A stretch of 64,000 nucleotides of DNA from CAXBDP01 sp963974465 (GTDB lineage Bacteria; Bacteroidota; Bacteroidia; Cytophagales; Cyclobacteriaceae). The DNA lies in assembly GCA_049340005.1 (NCBI GenBank), contig JBMPIY010000006.1; one strand, written 5' to 3'. Under the pieces are notes generated by a model. That model searched no databases and was not told the DNA's origin. It saw only the letters and a program-made list of their open reading frames with translations. Positions 55,181 to 63,675 of the stretch are shown piece by piece. Each line of letters opens with the position of its first letter. Within the stretch, counting starts at the first letter, position 1. Made by a program: the position numbers and the translations under genes.

Positions 55181-55891
55181 ATGATAAAATTACTTAGAAG
55201 CTTCACGGGAGCGGTGTTCGTTTTCGTTTTGATGGTAAATGTAGCTTGTGAAAATAAACCAAATGCTGATAATGTAAGCAAACAAGCTGAAAATGAGGAT
55301 CAGGCCATTTCTCAACAAAATAATGATGATGCGCGGGTTATCGTATTTTTTGGCAACAGTCTCACAGCTGGCTACGGCTTAGAACCTGAAGAAGCTTTCC
55401 CAGCAATTATACAAACTTATATCGATTCGTTGGGTTATAACTATAAAGTGGTAAATGCAGGAGTAAGTGGCGAAACAACGGCAAGCGGCAATTCTCGGGT
55501 GGATTGGATATTGAAACAGCCCTTAGATGTGTTCGTATTAGAATTAGGTGGGAATGATGGCCTAAGAGGAATCGATCCTGCTGAAACGAAAATTAATTTG
55601 CAGTCAATCATAGATAAAGTGAAAGAGGCAAAACCTGAGGCAACAATTGTATTGGCTGGGATGCAAGTTCCTCCAAATATGGGTGCAGAATATTCGGATG
55701 CATTTAGAGATTTGTATCCCGATTTGGCTGAAACAAATAACCTCCCGCTTATCGAATTTCTACTGGAAGGCGTTGGTGGAGATCCGGAATTGAACTTGCC
55801 AGATGGTATACATCCAACCGCTGAAGGGCACCAAATTGTAGCAGATAACGTTTGGAATACGTTGAAAGATAATATTAAAACAAATAGATAA
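55181..55891 (+). CDS. tesA: TesA-like lipoprotein esterase (GDSL/SGNH hydrolase)
   Basis: A 236-residue SGNH-fold lipolytic enzyme related to E. coli TesA (thioesterase I, protease I, lysophospholipase L1). The catalytic Ser is in FFGNSLTAGYGL, Gly in GVSGETTASG, Asn in LELGGNDGLRG, and the Asp/His pair in LPDGIHPTAEGH. Unlike soluble periplasmic TesA, the N-terminus has a lipobox (VNVAC) followed by a polar linker, so it should be a lipoprotein. It is divergent from the ybbA/ybbP pair and is followed 2 bases on by a Dps gene, likely co-transcribed. Confidence 0.9.
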   Translation: MIKLLRSFTGAVFVFVLMVNVACENKPNADNVSKQAENEDQAISQQNNDDARVIVFFGNSLTAGYGLEPEEAFPAIIQTYIDSLGYNYKVVNAGVSGETTASGNSRVDWILKQPLDVFVLELGGNDGLRGIDPAETKINLQSIIDKVKEAKPEATIVLAGMQVPPNMGAEYSDAFRDLYPDLAETNNLPLIEFLLEGVGGDPELNLPDGIHPTAEGHQIVADNVWNTLKDNIKTNR

Positions 55892-55893
55892 TT

Positions 55894-56376
55894 ATGACTA
55901 CTAAAAAACAATTAACATCGATCGGTTTAGATACTGACAAAACAAATTTATTAGCAGAGAAACTAAATGATTTACTAGCAAACTACTCCGTATTTTACAT
56001 GAATGTGAGAGGTTACCACTGGAACATTCGTGGTCAGAAATTTTTTGAGCTTCATGTGAAATTCGAGGAGCTTTATAATGATCTTCAATTGAAAATTGAT
56101 GAATTAGCAGAAAGAATTCTTACACTTGGTCATAGACCAATTCACTCATATTCAGTGTATATAGAGAAGTCTTCTGTGAAGGAAATAAAAGATGTAGCAG
56201 ATGGAAATGAATGTGTAAAAGGAATTTTGGCTGCGCTACAAACACTTCTATTGAAGCAAAGAGATCTGCTGGAATTATCTGCTGAGGCAGACGATGAAGG
56301 AACAAATGCCCTGATGAGCGATTACATCCGTGAGCAAGAAAAGCTTGTGTGGATGTACAACTCATTTATGGGTTAA
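55894..56376 (+). CDS. dps: Dps-family DNA-binding ferritin-like protein
   Basis: A 160-residue four-helix Dps protein that stores iron and protects DNA from oxidants as a dodecamer. The inter-subunit ferroxidase site is visible in the first helices: YHWNIRGQKFFELHVKFEELYNDLQLKIDELAERI (His, Asp and Glu ligands). The start is 2 bases after the tesA-like stop. The gene is intact and ends about 20 bases before the left end of an IS1182-family element. Confidence 0.92.
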   Translation: MTTKKQLTSIGLDTDKTNLLAEKLNDLLANYSVFYMNVRGYHWNIRGQKFFELHVKFEELYNDLQLKIDELAERILTLGHRPIHSYSVYIEKSSVKEIKDVADGNECVKGILAALQTLLLKQRDLLELSAEADDEGTNALMSDYIREQEKLVWMYNSFMG

Positions 56377-56393
56377 CACAAAGTATTGAAATG

Positions 56394-58177
56394 AAAAGAG
56401 GCTGTCTCAAAAGTAAAATTTTAGACAGCCTTCTTTTTTTGTAATTTTTCTTTGTGTTGAGGATAGAAATTTAATTTTTCAGACCATTAGCCTTTTTTAG
56501 TTTTTTTTCAACCCAAAAAAGTGCTCCGCCGACCTTTAAGCTGCCAGTTTTGCTAGGTTGTGGGCAATAGCCAGCAAGCCCATTTCAACTTCCGTTTTGT
56601 CTAGCCCTCTTAGGTTAAATCGTTTGAACTTTCGATTCTGCTTTAGTTGACCAAATACGGCTTCCACATCTGCTGGTCTATTTTTACGTTTTTTGATTCC
56701 TTCTTCTGAGAGGAGTAATTCCTTTGCTTGTGCTTTATAGCTGGTAAGTTGCCAATTGACTTCTAATCGCTTATTTCCTTTCGCTTTCTTACAACTAGCA
56801 GCAAGTGGGCATCCTTTACAGTTTTGTGCTTGGTAAACGGCGTAGGTTTGTTGATAACCTGTGGAGGTTTTTCTACGCTTGGTACCTATTCTATTCATTT
56901 TCTGTCCCATCGGGCAGATGTATAGATCCTTGTTCGGATCGTAGTATAAATTGTGTAGAAGCTCATCCCTATGCGACTTCTTTTTGGCTTGTCTTTGTTC
57001 TTTATGGAAGTAAGGATACTTAATATAGGCATGTACGGATTCTTCTTGGGTCGCCAAGTAGTGATAATTTTCTTCACTGCCGTAGCCTGCATCTGCGGTA
57101 ATGCAGGTAGGCAAAAGGTTGTAACGCTTCTTAAATTCTTCTAAATGAGGAATGAGTGTTGTTGTATCAGTAGGTTTTTGATGTAGGCTGAAGTGGGTAA
57201 TAAACTGTTGATGGGTACTGATCTGAAGGTTGTAACCAGGCTTTAATTGACCGTTGCCCATGTGGTCTTCCTTCATGCGCATAAAGGTGGCATCCGTATC
57301 TGTTTTTGAGTAACTATTGCGCTCACCCAATAACTCCTGTTTCTGTTGATATTCCTGCAATTTTGCAGGCCAGTGTTTCTTGGCATACCCAAGCTTCTGC
57401 TTTACCTTCTTATCAACCTTCTTACCTGCGAGTGCTTGATTGATCTTTTCGATGGTCTGGGTAACCTTCTCTGGCTCAAGCTGAGTAAAGTTAGGAGGAT
57501 CTTCACAAAGCTCCTCTTTGGCAAGCTGCTGAGTATAGGCCCAAAGCTCACCTAACTGCTTACTCATTTTCTCTTTACTGGTCTTAATGGCTTTTCCCCA
57601 GACAAAAGTGTATTTATTCGCATTCGCTTCTATTTTAGTCCCATCCGTATAGACCTCCTTTAAATCAAGGTGCCCACTCTCATGAAGCATCATAACCACT
57701 TGAGAAAAAACTTCTTTCAGCACATCCTTTAAGCGATCACTCCTAAATCGATTGAGTGTATTGTGATCTGGACGACTCATGCCAGCCAACCACATAAAAT
57801 GAATATTTTCTTTAGTGGCAGCTTCTAGTTTCCTAGAAGAATATATATTGCTCAAATAGCCATAGACCAAAACCTTTAAAAGCATTTTGGGATGATAGCT
57901 ACTAGTACCACCTCCTTTATACTTTCTTAAAATAGGCTGAATATCAAGGCGTTCAATAACTTGTTGAACAATGAGAACAGGATGGTTCGACTCGATAAGG
58001 TCTTCCAAATTTGGCGGAAGAAGAAGTAGTTGATTGGAATTGTAGTCTTTAAATACTACCTTTTGTCTGTTAGTTTGCACAACTCAAAATACAACTATTT
58101 TGAGAAACTACAAAAAAGAAGGCTGCCAAAAGCAGCCTTCAATTTTTAGAAAAAAGACTTTTGAGACAGCCTCTTTT
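56394..58177. mobile_element. IS1182-family insertion sequence, apparently intact
   Basis: Terminal inverted repeats GAGGCTGTCTCAAAAGT (56398-56414) and its exact complement (58157-58173) match over 17 bp, and a further four A/T bases at each outer edge also match, giving outer limits 56394 and 58177. One full-length transposase gene lies inside. Subterminal hairpins occur at both ends: GGCTGTCT/AGACAGCC at 56401-56430 and GAAGGCTGC/GCAGCCTTC at 58118-58140. A target duplication is not distinguishable because the flanks are A/T runs. The insertion sits in the short space between dps and the convergent DUF4293 gene, its right end touching the latter's stop codon. No iterated octamer lies inside. 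Confidence 0.9.
56536..58080 (-). CDS. IS1182-family transposase
   Basis: A full-length 514-residue DDE transposase. It opens with FKDYNSNQLLLLPPNLEDLI and an N-terminal DNA-binding region with YHPKMLLKVLVYGY. The first catalytic Asp is in VYTDGTKIEANANKYTFVW, the second region is CITADAGYGSEENY, and a cysteine-rich stretch (CPMGQKM, CKGCPLAASC) follows before the C-terminal Glu region (RPADVEAVFGQLKQNRKFKRFNLRG). No frameshift or stop is seen, so it may be active. Confidence 0.95.
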   Translation of the reverse strand: MQTNRQKVVFKDYNSNQLLLLPPNLEDLIESNHPVLIVQQVIERLDIQPILRKYKGGGTSSYHPKMLLKVLVYGYLSNIYSSRKLEAATKENIHFMWLAGMSRPDHNTLNRFRSDRLKDVLKEVFSQVVMMLHESGHLDLKEVYTDGTKIEANANKYTFVWGKAIKTSKEKMSKQLGELWAYTQQLAKEELCEDPPNFTQLEPEKVTQTIEKINQALAGKKVDKKVKQKLGYAKKHWPAKLQEYQQKQELLGERNSYSKTDTDATFMRMKEDHMGNGQLKPGYNLQISTHQQFITHFSLHQKPTDTTTLIPHLEEFKKRYNLLPTCITADAGYGSEENYHYLATQEESVHAYIKYPYFHKEQRQAKKKSHRDELLHNLYYDPNKDLYICPMGQKMNRIGTKRRKTSTGYQQTYAVYQAQNCKGCPLAASCKKAKGNKRLEVNWQLTSYKAQAKELLLSEEGIKKRKNRPADVEAVFGQLKQNRKFKRFNLRGLDKTEVEMGLLAIAHNLAKLAA

Positions 58178-58651
58178 TTATCTTAATCTATCAACAGATT
58201 TAACCAGTCGCTCATCGCGTCGGATAAATCTATTTGCCAGCAAATTGCAGACTAGTGCCGCGGCTGTTAGGTAATAGCCAACTACATATTCTCCTTGTGT
58301 GTTTGGGTCAATGATCTTTTCGGCTTGCATGGTTACATACAATCCGGAAAGTAAAAAGGCCGCCATAAAAAATGAAGAAAGTGCTCCAAGCTTAATTTGC
58401 ACAAAGCGCTTTTTGAATCTTGTAATGGAATATGCCGCAGAAGCTGCCGCCGCAATAGCAAGTATTGCCAAATAGATGGTAGTTTTGGACTCCGTTTCTT
58501 GACCACCTTCATAAGTGTTCAGCGAAAAGGCCGTGAGTTCCATCGTTTTATTGATTTCTACATCGGATTTCGTCCATATAGGAACGAACAAGGTGCCGAG
58601 CATGCAAATGACAACTCCGAGAAGAAACAAGGTTTGAATTCTTTGTATCAT
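58178..58651 (-). CDS. DUF4293 family membrane protein
   Basis: A 157-residue protein with four predicted membrane helices at about residues 5-24, 59-78, 87-108 and 124-142, a make-up typical of DUF4293, which is restricted to Bacteroidota. Function unknown. Its last codons (SVDRLR and stop) lie directly against the outer edge of the IS1182 element, so the native stop or the following bases may have been supplied or changed by the insertion. It is divergent from the thiolase gene, 62 bases away. Confidence 0.83.
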   Translation of the reverse strand: MIQRIQTLFLLGVVICMLGTLFVPIWTKSDVEINKTMELTAFSLNTYEGGQETESKTTIYLAILAIAAAASAAYSITRFKKRFVQIKLGALSSFFMAAFLLSGLYVTMQAEKIIDPNTQGEYVVGYYLTAAALVCNLLANRFIRRDERLVKSVDRLR

Positions 58652-58713
58652 GATAAGGACTGAATAAATTGGCCTGCAATTTAACCATTTTTAGTACCTA
58701 AAACGAAAATTTA

Positions 58714-59913
58714 ATGAATACCGCATATATAGTTGATATCCTTCGCACTCCTGTTGGCAAGTTTGGTGGAACCCTCAGTTCCGTACGCCCCGACGATTTG
58801 GCCGCGCATGTAATTTCGAGTTTGCTAGCTCGCAATCCCAATTTTGATCCAGCTGCAACAGAAGACGTGATATTCGGTGCGGCAAACCAAGCAGGAGAAG
58901 ATAATCGGGATGTAGCAAGAATGGCCTTGCTACTTGCCAAAATGCCAATTTCAGTTGGTGGAGTAACGGTAAATAGATTGTGTGCTTCCGGCTTACAAGC
59001 GATTATGGACGCTACACGGGGAATCAAAGCTGGCGATGGCGATGCATTTGTAGCGGGAGGTGTAGAAAGTATGACGCGTGCACCATTTGTAATGGCTAAG
59101 TCGGAACAGGCTTTTGGTAGAAATGTAGAAATATATGATACAACAATCGGTTGGAGGTTTACCAATCCTGCACTTTCCAAATTACATCATCCTTATGGAA
59201 TGGGCGAAACTGCCGAAAATGTAGCTGAACAGTGGAAAATATCGCGGGAGGAACAAGATGAGTTTGCCTTCAATTCACAGCGAAAATATCAGGAAGCGCA
59301 TGCGGCAGGCAAATTCAAAGATGAAATCGTTGCGGTAAACATTCCGCAGCGCAAAGCAGATCCAATCGTCTTCGATACCGATGAGCATCCTCGCTTTTCG
59401 CCACTGGAGAAGTTAGCCAATTTGCAACCTGCTTTTAGAAAAGATGGCACAGTTACCGCTGGCAATTCCTCAGGAATCAACGATGGCTCAGCAGCCTGCC
59501 TTATCGTAAATGAAGAAACGCTGAAAAAGTATAATCTGAAACCCATGGCAAGAGTGGTTTCAGTAGCCATTGCAGGCGTATCGCCAGATATTATGGGAAT
59601 TGGCCCAGTACCTGCGACGCAAAAAGCATTGAAAAGAGCTGGACTTACAATGAACGAAATAGGGCTAATAGAACTGAATGAGGCTTTTGCAGCACAGTCT
59701 ATTGCTTGTATTAGAGATTTGAATTTGAATCCAGACATTATCAATGTGAATGGCGGATCTATTGCCATAGGTCACCCACTTGGAGCAAGTGGAGGCAGAA
59801 TATCAGCAACCTTGCTACATGAAATGAAGCGTAGAAATGTACGATATGGTCTTGCAACTATGTGCGTGGGCGTAGGTCAAGGTGCGGCTATAATTTATGA
59901 AAACCTTGCCTAA
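58714..59913 (+). CDS. Acetyl-CoA acetyltransferase / 3-ketoacyl-CoA thiolase
   Basis: A 399-residue thiolase of the PcaF/FadA/AtoB class that cleaves 3-ketoacyl-CoA or condenses two acetyl-CoA. The acyl-accepting Cys90 lies in NRLCASGLQA, His354 in AIGHPLGASGGR and Cys384 in ATMCVGVGQG. GGVESMTRAP is also present. No other beta-oxidation gene lies beside it, so direction and chain length are open. The stop codon overlaps the truA start (TAATG). Two octamers in the same orientation are 183 bases apart (59053, 59244). Confidence 0.94.
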   Translation: MNTAYIVDILRTPVGKFGGTLSSVRPDDLAAHVISSLLARNPNFDPAATEDVIFGAANQAGEDNRDVARMALLLAKMPISVGGVTVNRLCASGLQAIMDATRGIKAGDGDAFVAGGVESMTRAPFVMAKSEQAFGRNVEIYDTTIGWRFTNPALSKLHHPYGMGETAENVAEQWKISREEQDEFAFNSQRKYQEAHAAGKFKDEIVAVNIPQRKADPIVFDTDEHPRFSPLEKLANLQPAFRKDGTVTAGNSSGINDGSAACLIVNEETLKKYNLKPMARVVSVAIAGVSPDIMGIGPVPATQKALKRAGLTMNEIGLIELNEAFAAQSIACIRDLNLNPDIINVNGGSIAIGHPLGASGGRISATLLHEMKRRNVRYGLATMCVGVGQGAAIIYENLA

Positions 59914-60668
59914 TGCGATACTTCCTAGAACTTGCCTATAAAGGGACAGCCTATCATGGCTGGCAATTGCAAAATAATGCCATAAGTGTGCAGGCAAAAG
60001 TTGAGGAAGCGCTATTCATAATATTAAAGGAGAAAATTCGAGTTCACGGAAGTGGTCGAACAGACACGGGTGTACATGCGCAGCAGCAATTTGCTCATTT
60101 TGACATTGATCGGGAGTTGGATCCAAAAGATGCGTTACACAAATTCAATGCAGTATTGCCAATGGACATTCGCGCCAAAGCGTTGCATCTGGTGCGTTAC
60201 AACGCCAATGCCCGATTCGACGCAACGGAGCGATCTTATGAATACCGAATTGTAATGGAGCAAAATCCGTTTCTTCAGAATTTGGCTTTGTACCTGCCCT
60301 ACGATTTGGATTTGGAAGCAATGAACACAGCCGCGAGTTATTTCATAGGCAAACAAGATTTTGAAGCACTAACTAGAGCCAAGGCCGAAGTGAATAATTA
60401 TATTTGCGATGTTCGTCGTGCGGAATGGCAATTAGAAAACTCTTTGATAGTTTTCCATGTTTCTGCAAACAGGTTTCTGCATGGCATGGTTAGGGCAATG
60501 GTTGGCACTTGTCTAGAAGTAGGCAAAGGAAAGCAAAGCCCGGAATATGTAAAAGATGTTTTGGCCTCTAAAGACCGAAAAGAAGCCGGAAAGGCAGCGA
60601 GTCCAAGTGGTTTATTTTTAACAAGGGTGGTTTATCCTCCCGCTATTTTTCTTGAAAGGAACAATTAG
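59913..60668 (+). CDS. truA: tRNA pseudouridine(38-40) synthase TruA
   Basis: Makes pseudouridine at positions 38-40 in the tRNA anticodon arm. The catalytic Asp51 is in GSGRTDTGVHA. Also present are the opening LAYKGTAYHGWQ, FNAVLPMDIRA and RFLHGMVRAMVGT. The 251-residue length is normal. Its start shares one base with the thiolase stop, and the ABC exporter begins within 3 bases of its end, so the three genes form one operon. Confidence 0.96.
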   Translation: MRYFLELAYKGTAYHGWQLQNNAISVQAKVEEALFIILKEKIRVHGSGRTDTGVHAQQQFAHFDIDRELDPKDALHKFNAVLPMDIRAKALHLVRYNANARFDATERSYEYRIVMEQNPFLQNLALYLPYDLDLEAMNTAASYFIGKQDFEALTRAKAEVNNYICDVRRAEWQLENSLIVFHVSANRFLHGMVRAMVGTCLEVGKGKQSPEYVKDVLASKDRKEAGKAASPSGLFLTRVVYPPAIFLERNN

Positions 60669-60670
60669 AA

Positions 60671-62431
60671 TTGGATAAAGAGAATGTCAGCGGCAATATT
60701 ATAGATTGGAGTGTTCTGCGCCGTCTTGCCAAGTTTTTGAAACCTTACAAAGGGAAATTCTATCTGCTGATTTTTCTCACTTTTGCTTTGGCCATATTGG
60801 GGCCAGCACGTCCACTACTTATCCAAATTGCCATTGATGATTATGTAGCCAAAAGCGATTACGATGGACTCGTTTGGATGATCGTGGTGTTAGTTGTAGC
60901 CCTAATTCTCCAAGCATATGTGCAATATCTTCACACTTATCAGTCTGGATGGATGGGGCAGCATATTATCAAGGATATCCGCGTAAAGTTGTATCAGCAT
61001 TTGGTGAAATTGCGACTCAAGTTTTTTGACAATACACCCATTGGCCGATTGGTAACTAGGAATATTTCGGATGTGGAAACGCTGTCGGATGTATTTACCG
61101 AAGGTCTTGCTGCTATGATTGGTGATTTGCTTCAGTTGGTATTTATCCTCGGCGTGATGTTCTACACCGATTGGAAATTGACACTGATAAGCCTAAGTAC
61201 CCTCCCGCTTTTGATTTTAAGTACTTATGTGTTCAAAGAGAAAATCAAGGTTGCATTTAACGAGGTGCGAAATGCCGTTTCCAATCTCAATTCATTTGTA
61301 CAAGAGCATATAACTGGAATGGCAATTGTGCAGGTTTTCAATGCCGAAAAAAGAGAACATAAGAAATTCGACGAGATCAATAAGGAGCATAGAAGAGCCA
61401 ATTTGAAATCAGTTCTTTATTACTCCATTTACTTCCCAGTGGCGGAAGTGATTCAGGCTGCGGGTATAGGCTTACTGGTGTGGTTTGGCTCCAAAGCTGT
61501 TATTGGTGAGGAAGTTACCGTTGGAGTGCTGATCGCATTTATTATGTATATCCAGATGTTTTTCCGCCCGATTCGTTTGATTGCCGATAGATACAATACG
61601 CTGCAGTTGGGCGTAGTGAGCTCGGCGCGGATTTTCAAACTCTTGGACAATAATGAACACCTGCCAAACAACGGAATCTATGTGCCTGAGAAGATCGACG
61701 GCCATGTGCAATTCGATAATGTGTGGTTTGCCTACAATGACGAAGATTATGTACTTAAGGATATAAGCTTTGAAGTGAAGCCAGGTGAAATTGTGGCTTT
61801 TGTAGGCGCTACGGGTGCTGGCAAATCATCGGTGATCAATTTGCTAAGCCGTTTTTACGATATCAATAGAGGTGAAATAAAATTAGACGGTAGAAATATT
61901 TCAGATTATGAATTAGGTGCGTTGAGAAGAAATATTGGTGTGGTAATGCAAGATGTGTTTCTATTCTCTGATACGATTTTTCGAAATATCACACTGGGCA
62001 ATCCAGATATCACCATGGAAGAGGTGCGGGAGGCAGCCGACTTGGTAGGCGCACTTAAATTTATAGAGCGACTTCCAGGTGGCTTCGAGTATAATGTGAT
62101 GGAGCGTGGCGCCACACTTTCTGTAGGTCAGCGACAATTGATATCATTTGTGCGAGCAATGGTGTACAATCCAAAAATCATTGTGTTGGATGAAGCTACT
62201 TCGTCGGTAGATTCGGAAACGGAAGGGATGATACAAGAAGCGATTGAGAAATTGATGAAAGGCCGAACGTCCATCGTAATTGCTCACAGATTGAGCACCA
62301 TACAGCATGCAAGCCAAATAATAGTGCTAGACAAAGGTGAAATAAAAGAACGCGGAACGCACGATGAATTATTGACATTGGAGGGATTTTATAATACCCT
62401 GTATCAAATGCAGTACAAGGAAGTCGTATAA
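60671..62431 (+). CDS. ABC exporter, fused permease and ATPase (MsbA/MDR-like)
   Basis: A 586-residue half-transporter: six membrane helices (residues 25-310) and an ATPase domain with Walker A GATGAGKSS, signature LSVGQRQ, Walker B IIVLDEATSSVD and switch His in IAHRLST. It belongs to the lipid/drug exporter group (MsbA, BmrA, LmrA-like); substrate unknown. The start is most likely the TTG at 60671, since no ATG occurs in frame until well into the membrane domain and a GAAAGGA stretch lies about 11 bases before it. It follows truA after 2 bases. Two octamers lie in it (61201 reverse, 62026). Confidence 0.92.
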   Translation: MDKENVSGNIIDWSVLRRLAKFLKPYKGKFYLLIFLTFALAILGPARPLLIQIAIDDYVAKSDYDGLVWMIVVLVVALILQAYVQYLHTYQSGWMGQHIIKDIRVKLYQHLVKLRLKFFDNTPIGRLVTRNISDVETLSDVFTEGLAAMIGDLLQLVFILGVMFYTDWKLTLISLSTLPLLILSTYVFKEKIKVAFNEVRNAVSNLNSFVQEHITGMAIVQVFNAEKREHKKFDEINKEHRRANLKSVLYYSIYFPVAEVIQAAGIGLLVWFGSKAVIGEEVTVGVLIAFIMYIQMFFRPIRLIADRYNTLQLGVVSSARIFKLLDNNEHLPNNGIYVPEKIDGHVQFDNVWFAYNDEDYVLKDISFEVKPGEIVAFVGATGAGKSSVINLLSRFYDINRGEIKLDGRNISDYELGALRRNIGVVMQDVFLFSDTIFRNITLGNPDITMEEVREAADLVGALKFIERLPGGFEYNVMERGATLSVGQRQLISFVRAMVYNPKIIVLDEATSSVDSETEGMIQEAIEKLMKGRTSIVIAHRLSTIQHASQIIVLDKGEIKERGTHDELLTLEGFYNTLYQMQYKEVV

Positions 62432-62524
62432 ATTATATGTTGGCGTATTTATTTCATTGAAAAATCAGCATTGGTTTATTTTTTCTGCATATTGAATTAG
62501 TTTTGACCATCAAATAAAATAGAT

Positions 62525-63139
62525 ATGCTGAATCTTGTTCGTAAATTTCTCATTCTGCTTGTCTTTGTATTTGCTCCAGCTTTACTTTTTGCTCAAGAGT
62601 TTGATAATGGTGTGGGTCTGCGATTAGGCGACCCATTTGGTATTACTTACAAAAAGTATCTAAGCCCAACCCGAGCAGCAGAATTTATAGCTGGCTCAAG
62701 TGGGAATCGATGGAATACAAGTTATTATAAAAAGTCTTTTGAGCGGATCAATCGTTTCGATGATTATTTGTACTACAATCATCGACTAGATTATACCATT
62801 GCCTTCAATGCCAGATATCTGTTTCACAATAAATTTAAGGAAGATGTAGATGGACTGCAATGGTACTATGGTGCGGGTTTGCATTTGCGATTTGTTTCGG
62901 TAGAGTATGAATACATACGGCAGGAAGATGTAGATGAATACCAAACAGCAGATCGTTTCTTCGAAGGACATACCAATTTTGATGTGGGGCCGGAAGTAAT
63001 TATCGGTACAGAATATACGCTTTATGATGCGCCAATCACCTTTTATGGGGAAGTAAGTTTGTTTGGCGAAGTGGTAGACAGTCCATTTGCCTTTCGCTTT
63101 TATGGTGCTTTTGGTATCAGATACAATTGGAATAAATGA
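62525..63139 (+). CDS. Small outer-membrane beta-barrel-like protein
   Basis: A 204-residue exported protein with signal peptide to LLFAQE (residue 24). The mature part is made of alternating aromatic beta-strands (VGLRLGDPFGITYKKYL, YTIAFNARYLFHNKF, WYYGAGLHLRFVSVEYEYI, FRFYGAFGIRYNWNK) and ends on an aromatic-rich strand, as outer-membrane barrels do. Family not identified beyond that. Its stop overlaps the next gene's start by 4 bases (ATGA). Confidence 0.75.
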   Translation: MLNLVRKFLILLVFVFAPALLFAQEFDNGVGLRLGDPFGITYKKYLSPTRAAEFIAGSSGNRWNTSYYKKSFERINRFDDYLYYNHRLDYTIAFNARYLFHNKFKEDVDGLQWYYGAGLHLRFVSVEYEYIRQEDVDEYQTADRFFEGHTNFDVGPEVIIGTEYTLYDAPITFYGEVSLFGEVVDSPFAFRFYGAFGIRYNWNK

Positions 63140-63675
63140 TGTCTAAGAAAAAGAAAATTATCATTGGAGCAGTAGCTGTAATTATGCTGTCACTTGCAGG
63201 ACTGTACGTGTATTTAGGAGGACTCAATACTATTGACATCAGTATACAAAATGTACAAGGTCCATACAGAATAGTAGGCGTAGATTTTGAAGGACGCCCC
63301 ACGGATAAGCGTGTACGTGAGTATTTTTTCGATTTCCGCGAACGAATTGAGAAGGGTGAGTTGAAGGGCAGGTTAACAATGGTATACTTCAGGGATGCAG
63401 AGACAAAGCGAAATGAAGTGAAGCTTTTTATGGGTGTAATCCTCGATGAGATTCCAGCGGAAATTCCTGATGAATTTAGAATAATGGGCGTGGAGGTGAG
63501 CGAAGTAGTAGAAGCCAGACTAGAAGTGCATAATATTGTAATGCCCAGCCCTGCAAGTATAGAAGAACGTATGATCGCCTTCGCCCAAAATGCTGGCTAC
63601 AGCCACCAACCTATTTCCATTGAAATTTATAGTCCGGATAATTCAGTTAGGGTGCATATTCCTGTGGGGAGGTAG
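63136..63675 (+). CDS. Membrane-anchored protein of unknown function (179 aa)
   Basis: One N-terminal membrane helix (residues 7-27) followed by a soluble part of about 150 residues with YRIVGVDFEGRP, then LTMVYFRDAETKRNEVKLFMGVILDEIP and SVRVHIPVGR at the end. The segment recalls GyrI-like/effector-binding-domain proteins, but I cannot confirm this. The start overlaps the upstream gene (ATGA); a second ATG at 63139 would shorten it by one residue. Confidence 0.7.
   Translation: MMSKKKKIIIGAVAVIMLSLAGLYVYLGGLNTIDISIQNVQGPYRIVGVDFEGRPTDKRVREYFFDFRERIEKGELKGRLTMVYFRDAETKRNEVKLFMGVILDEIPAEIPDEFRIMGVEVSEVVEARLEVHNIVMPSPASIEERMIAFAQNAGYSHQPISIEIYSPDNSVRVHIPVGR

Larger units (their letters stand above)
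2686..62033. repeat. Highly iterated octamer GCGGGAGG / CCTCCCGC, 34 copies
   Basis: First bases of exact copies found by eye. As GCGGGAGG on the plus strand (14): 4586, 7526, 8951, 12202, 16555, 33960, 40438, 42019, 47836, 51653, 53386, 59053, 59244, 62026. As CCTCCCGC on the plus strand (20): 2686, 3191, 4890, 8556, 12938, 16523, 19012, 22713, 24230, 32105, 36772, 37191, 41386, 43511, 46346, 49714, 50478, 55741, 60636, 61201. 32 lie inside genes, in several reading frames (encoding for example Ala-Gly-Gly, Leu-Arg-Glu, Leu-Pro-Pro or Ser-Arg). Bases on either side vary freely. The single variant GCGGGTGG occurs about four times (1394, 13443, 49579, and reverse at 34428). Confidence 0.9.

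Noticed and set aside
16523..62033. Reading the octamer as a KOPS-type chromosome segregation signal
   Set aside because: Such signals are strongly skewed to one strand on each replichore; here the two orientations are 14 and 20. It stays possible only if the window spans the terminus, which nothing suggests.
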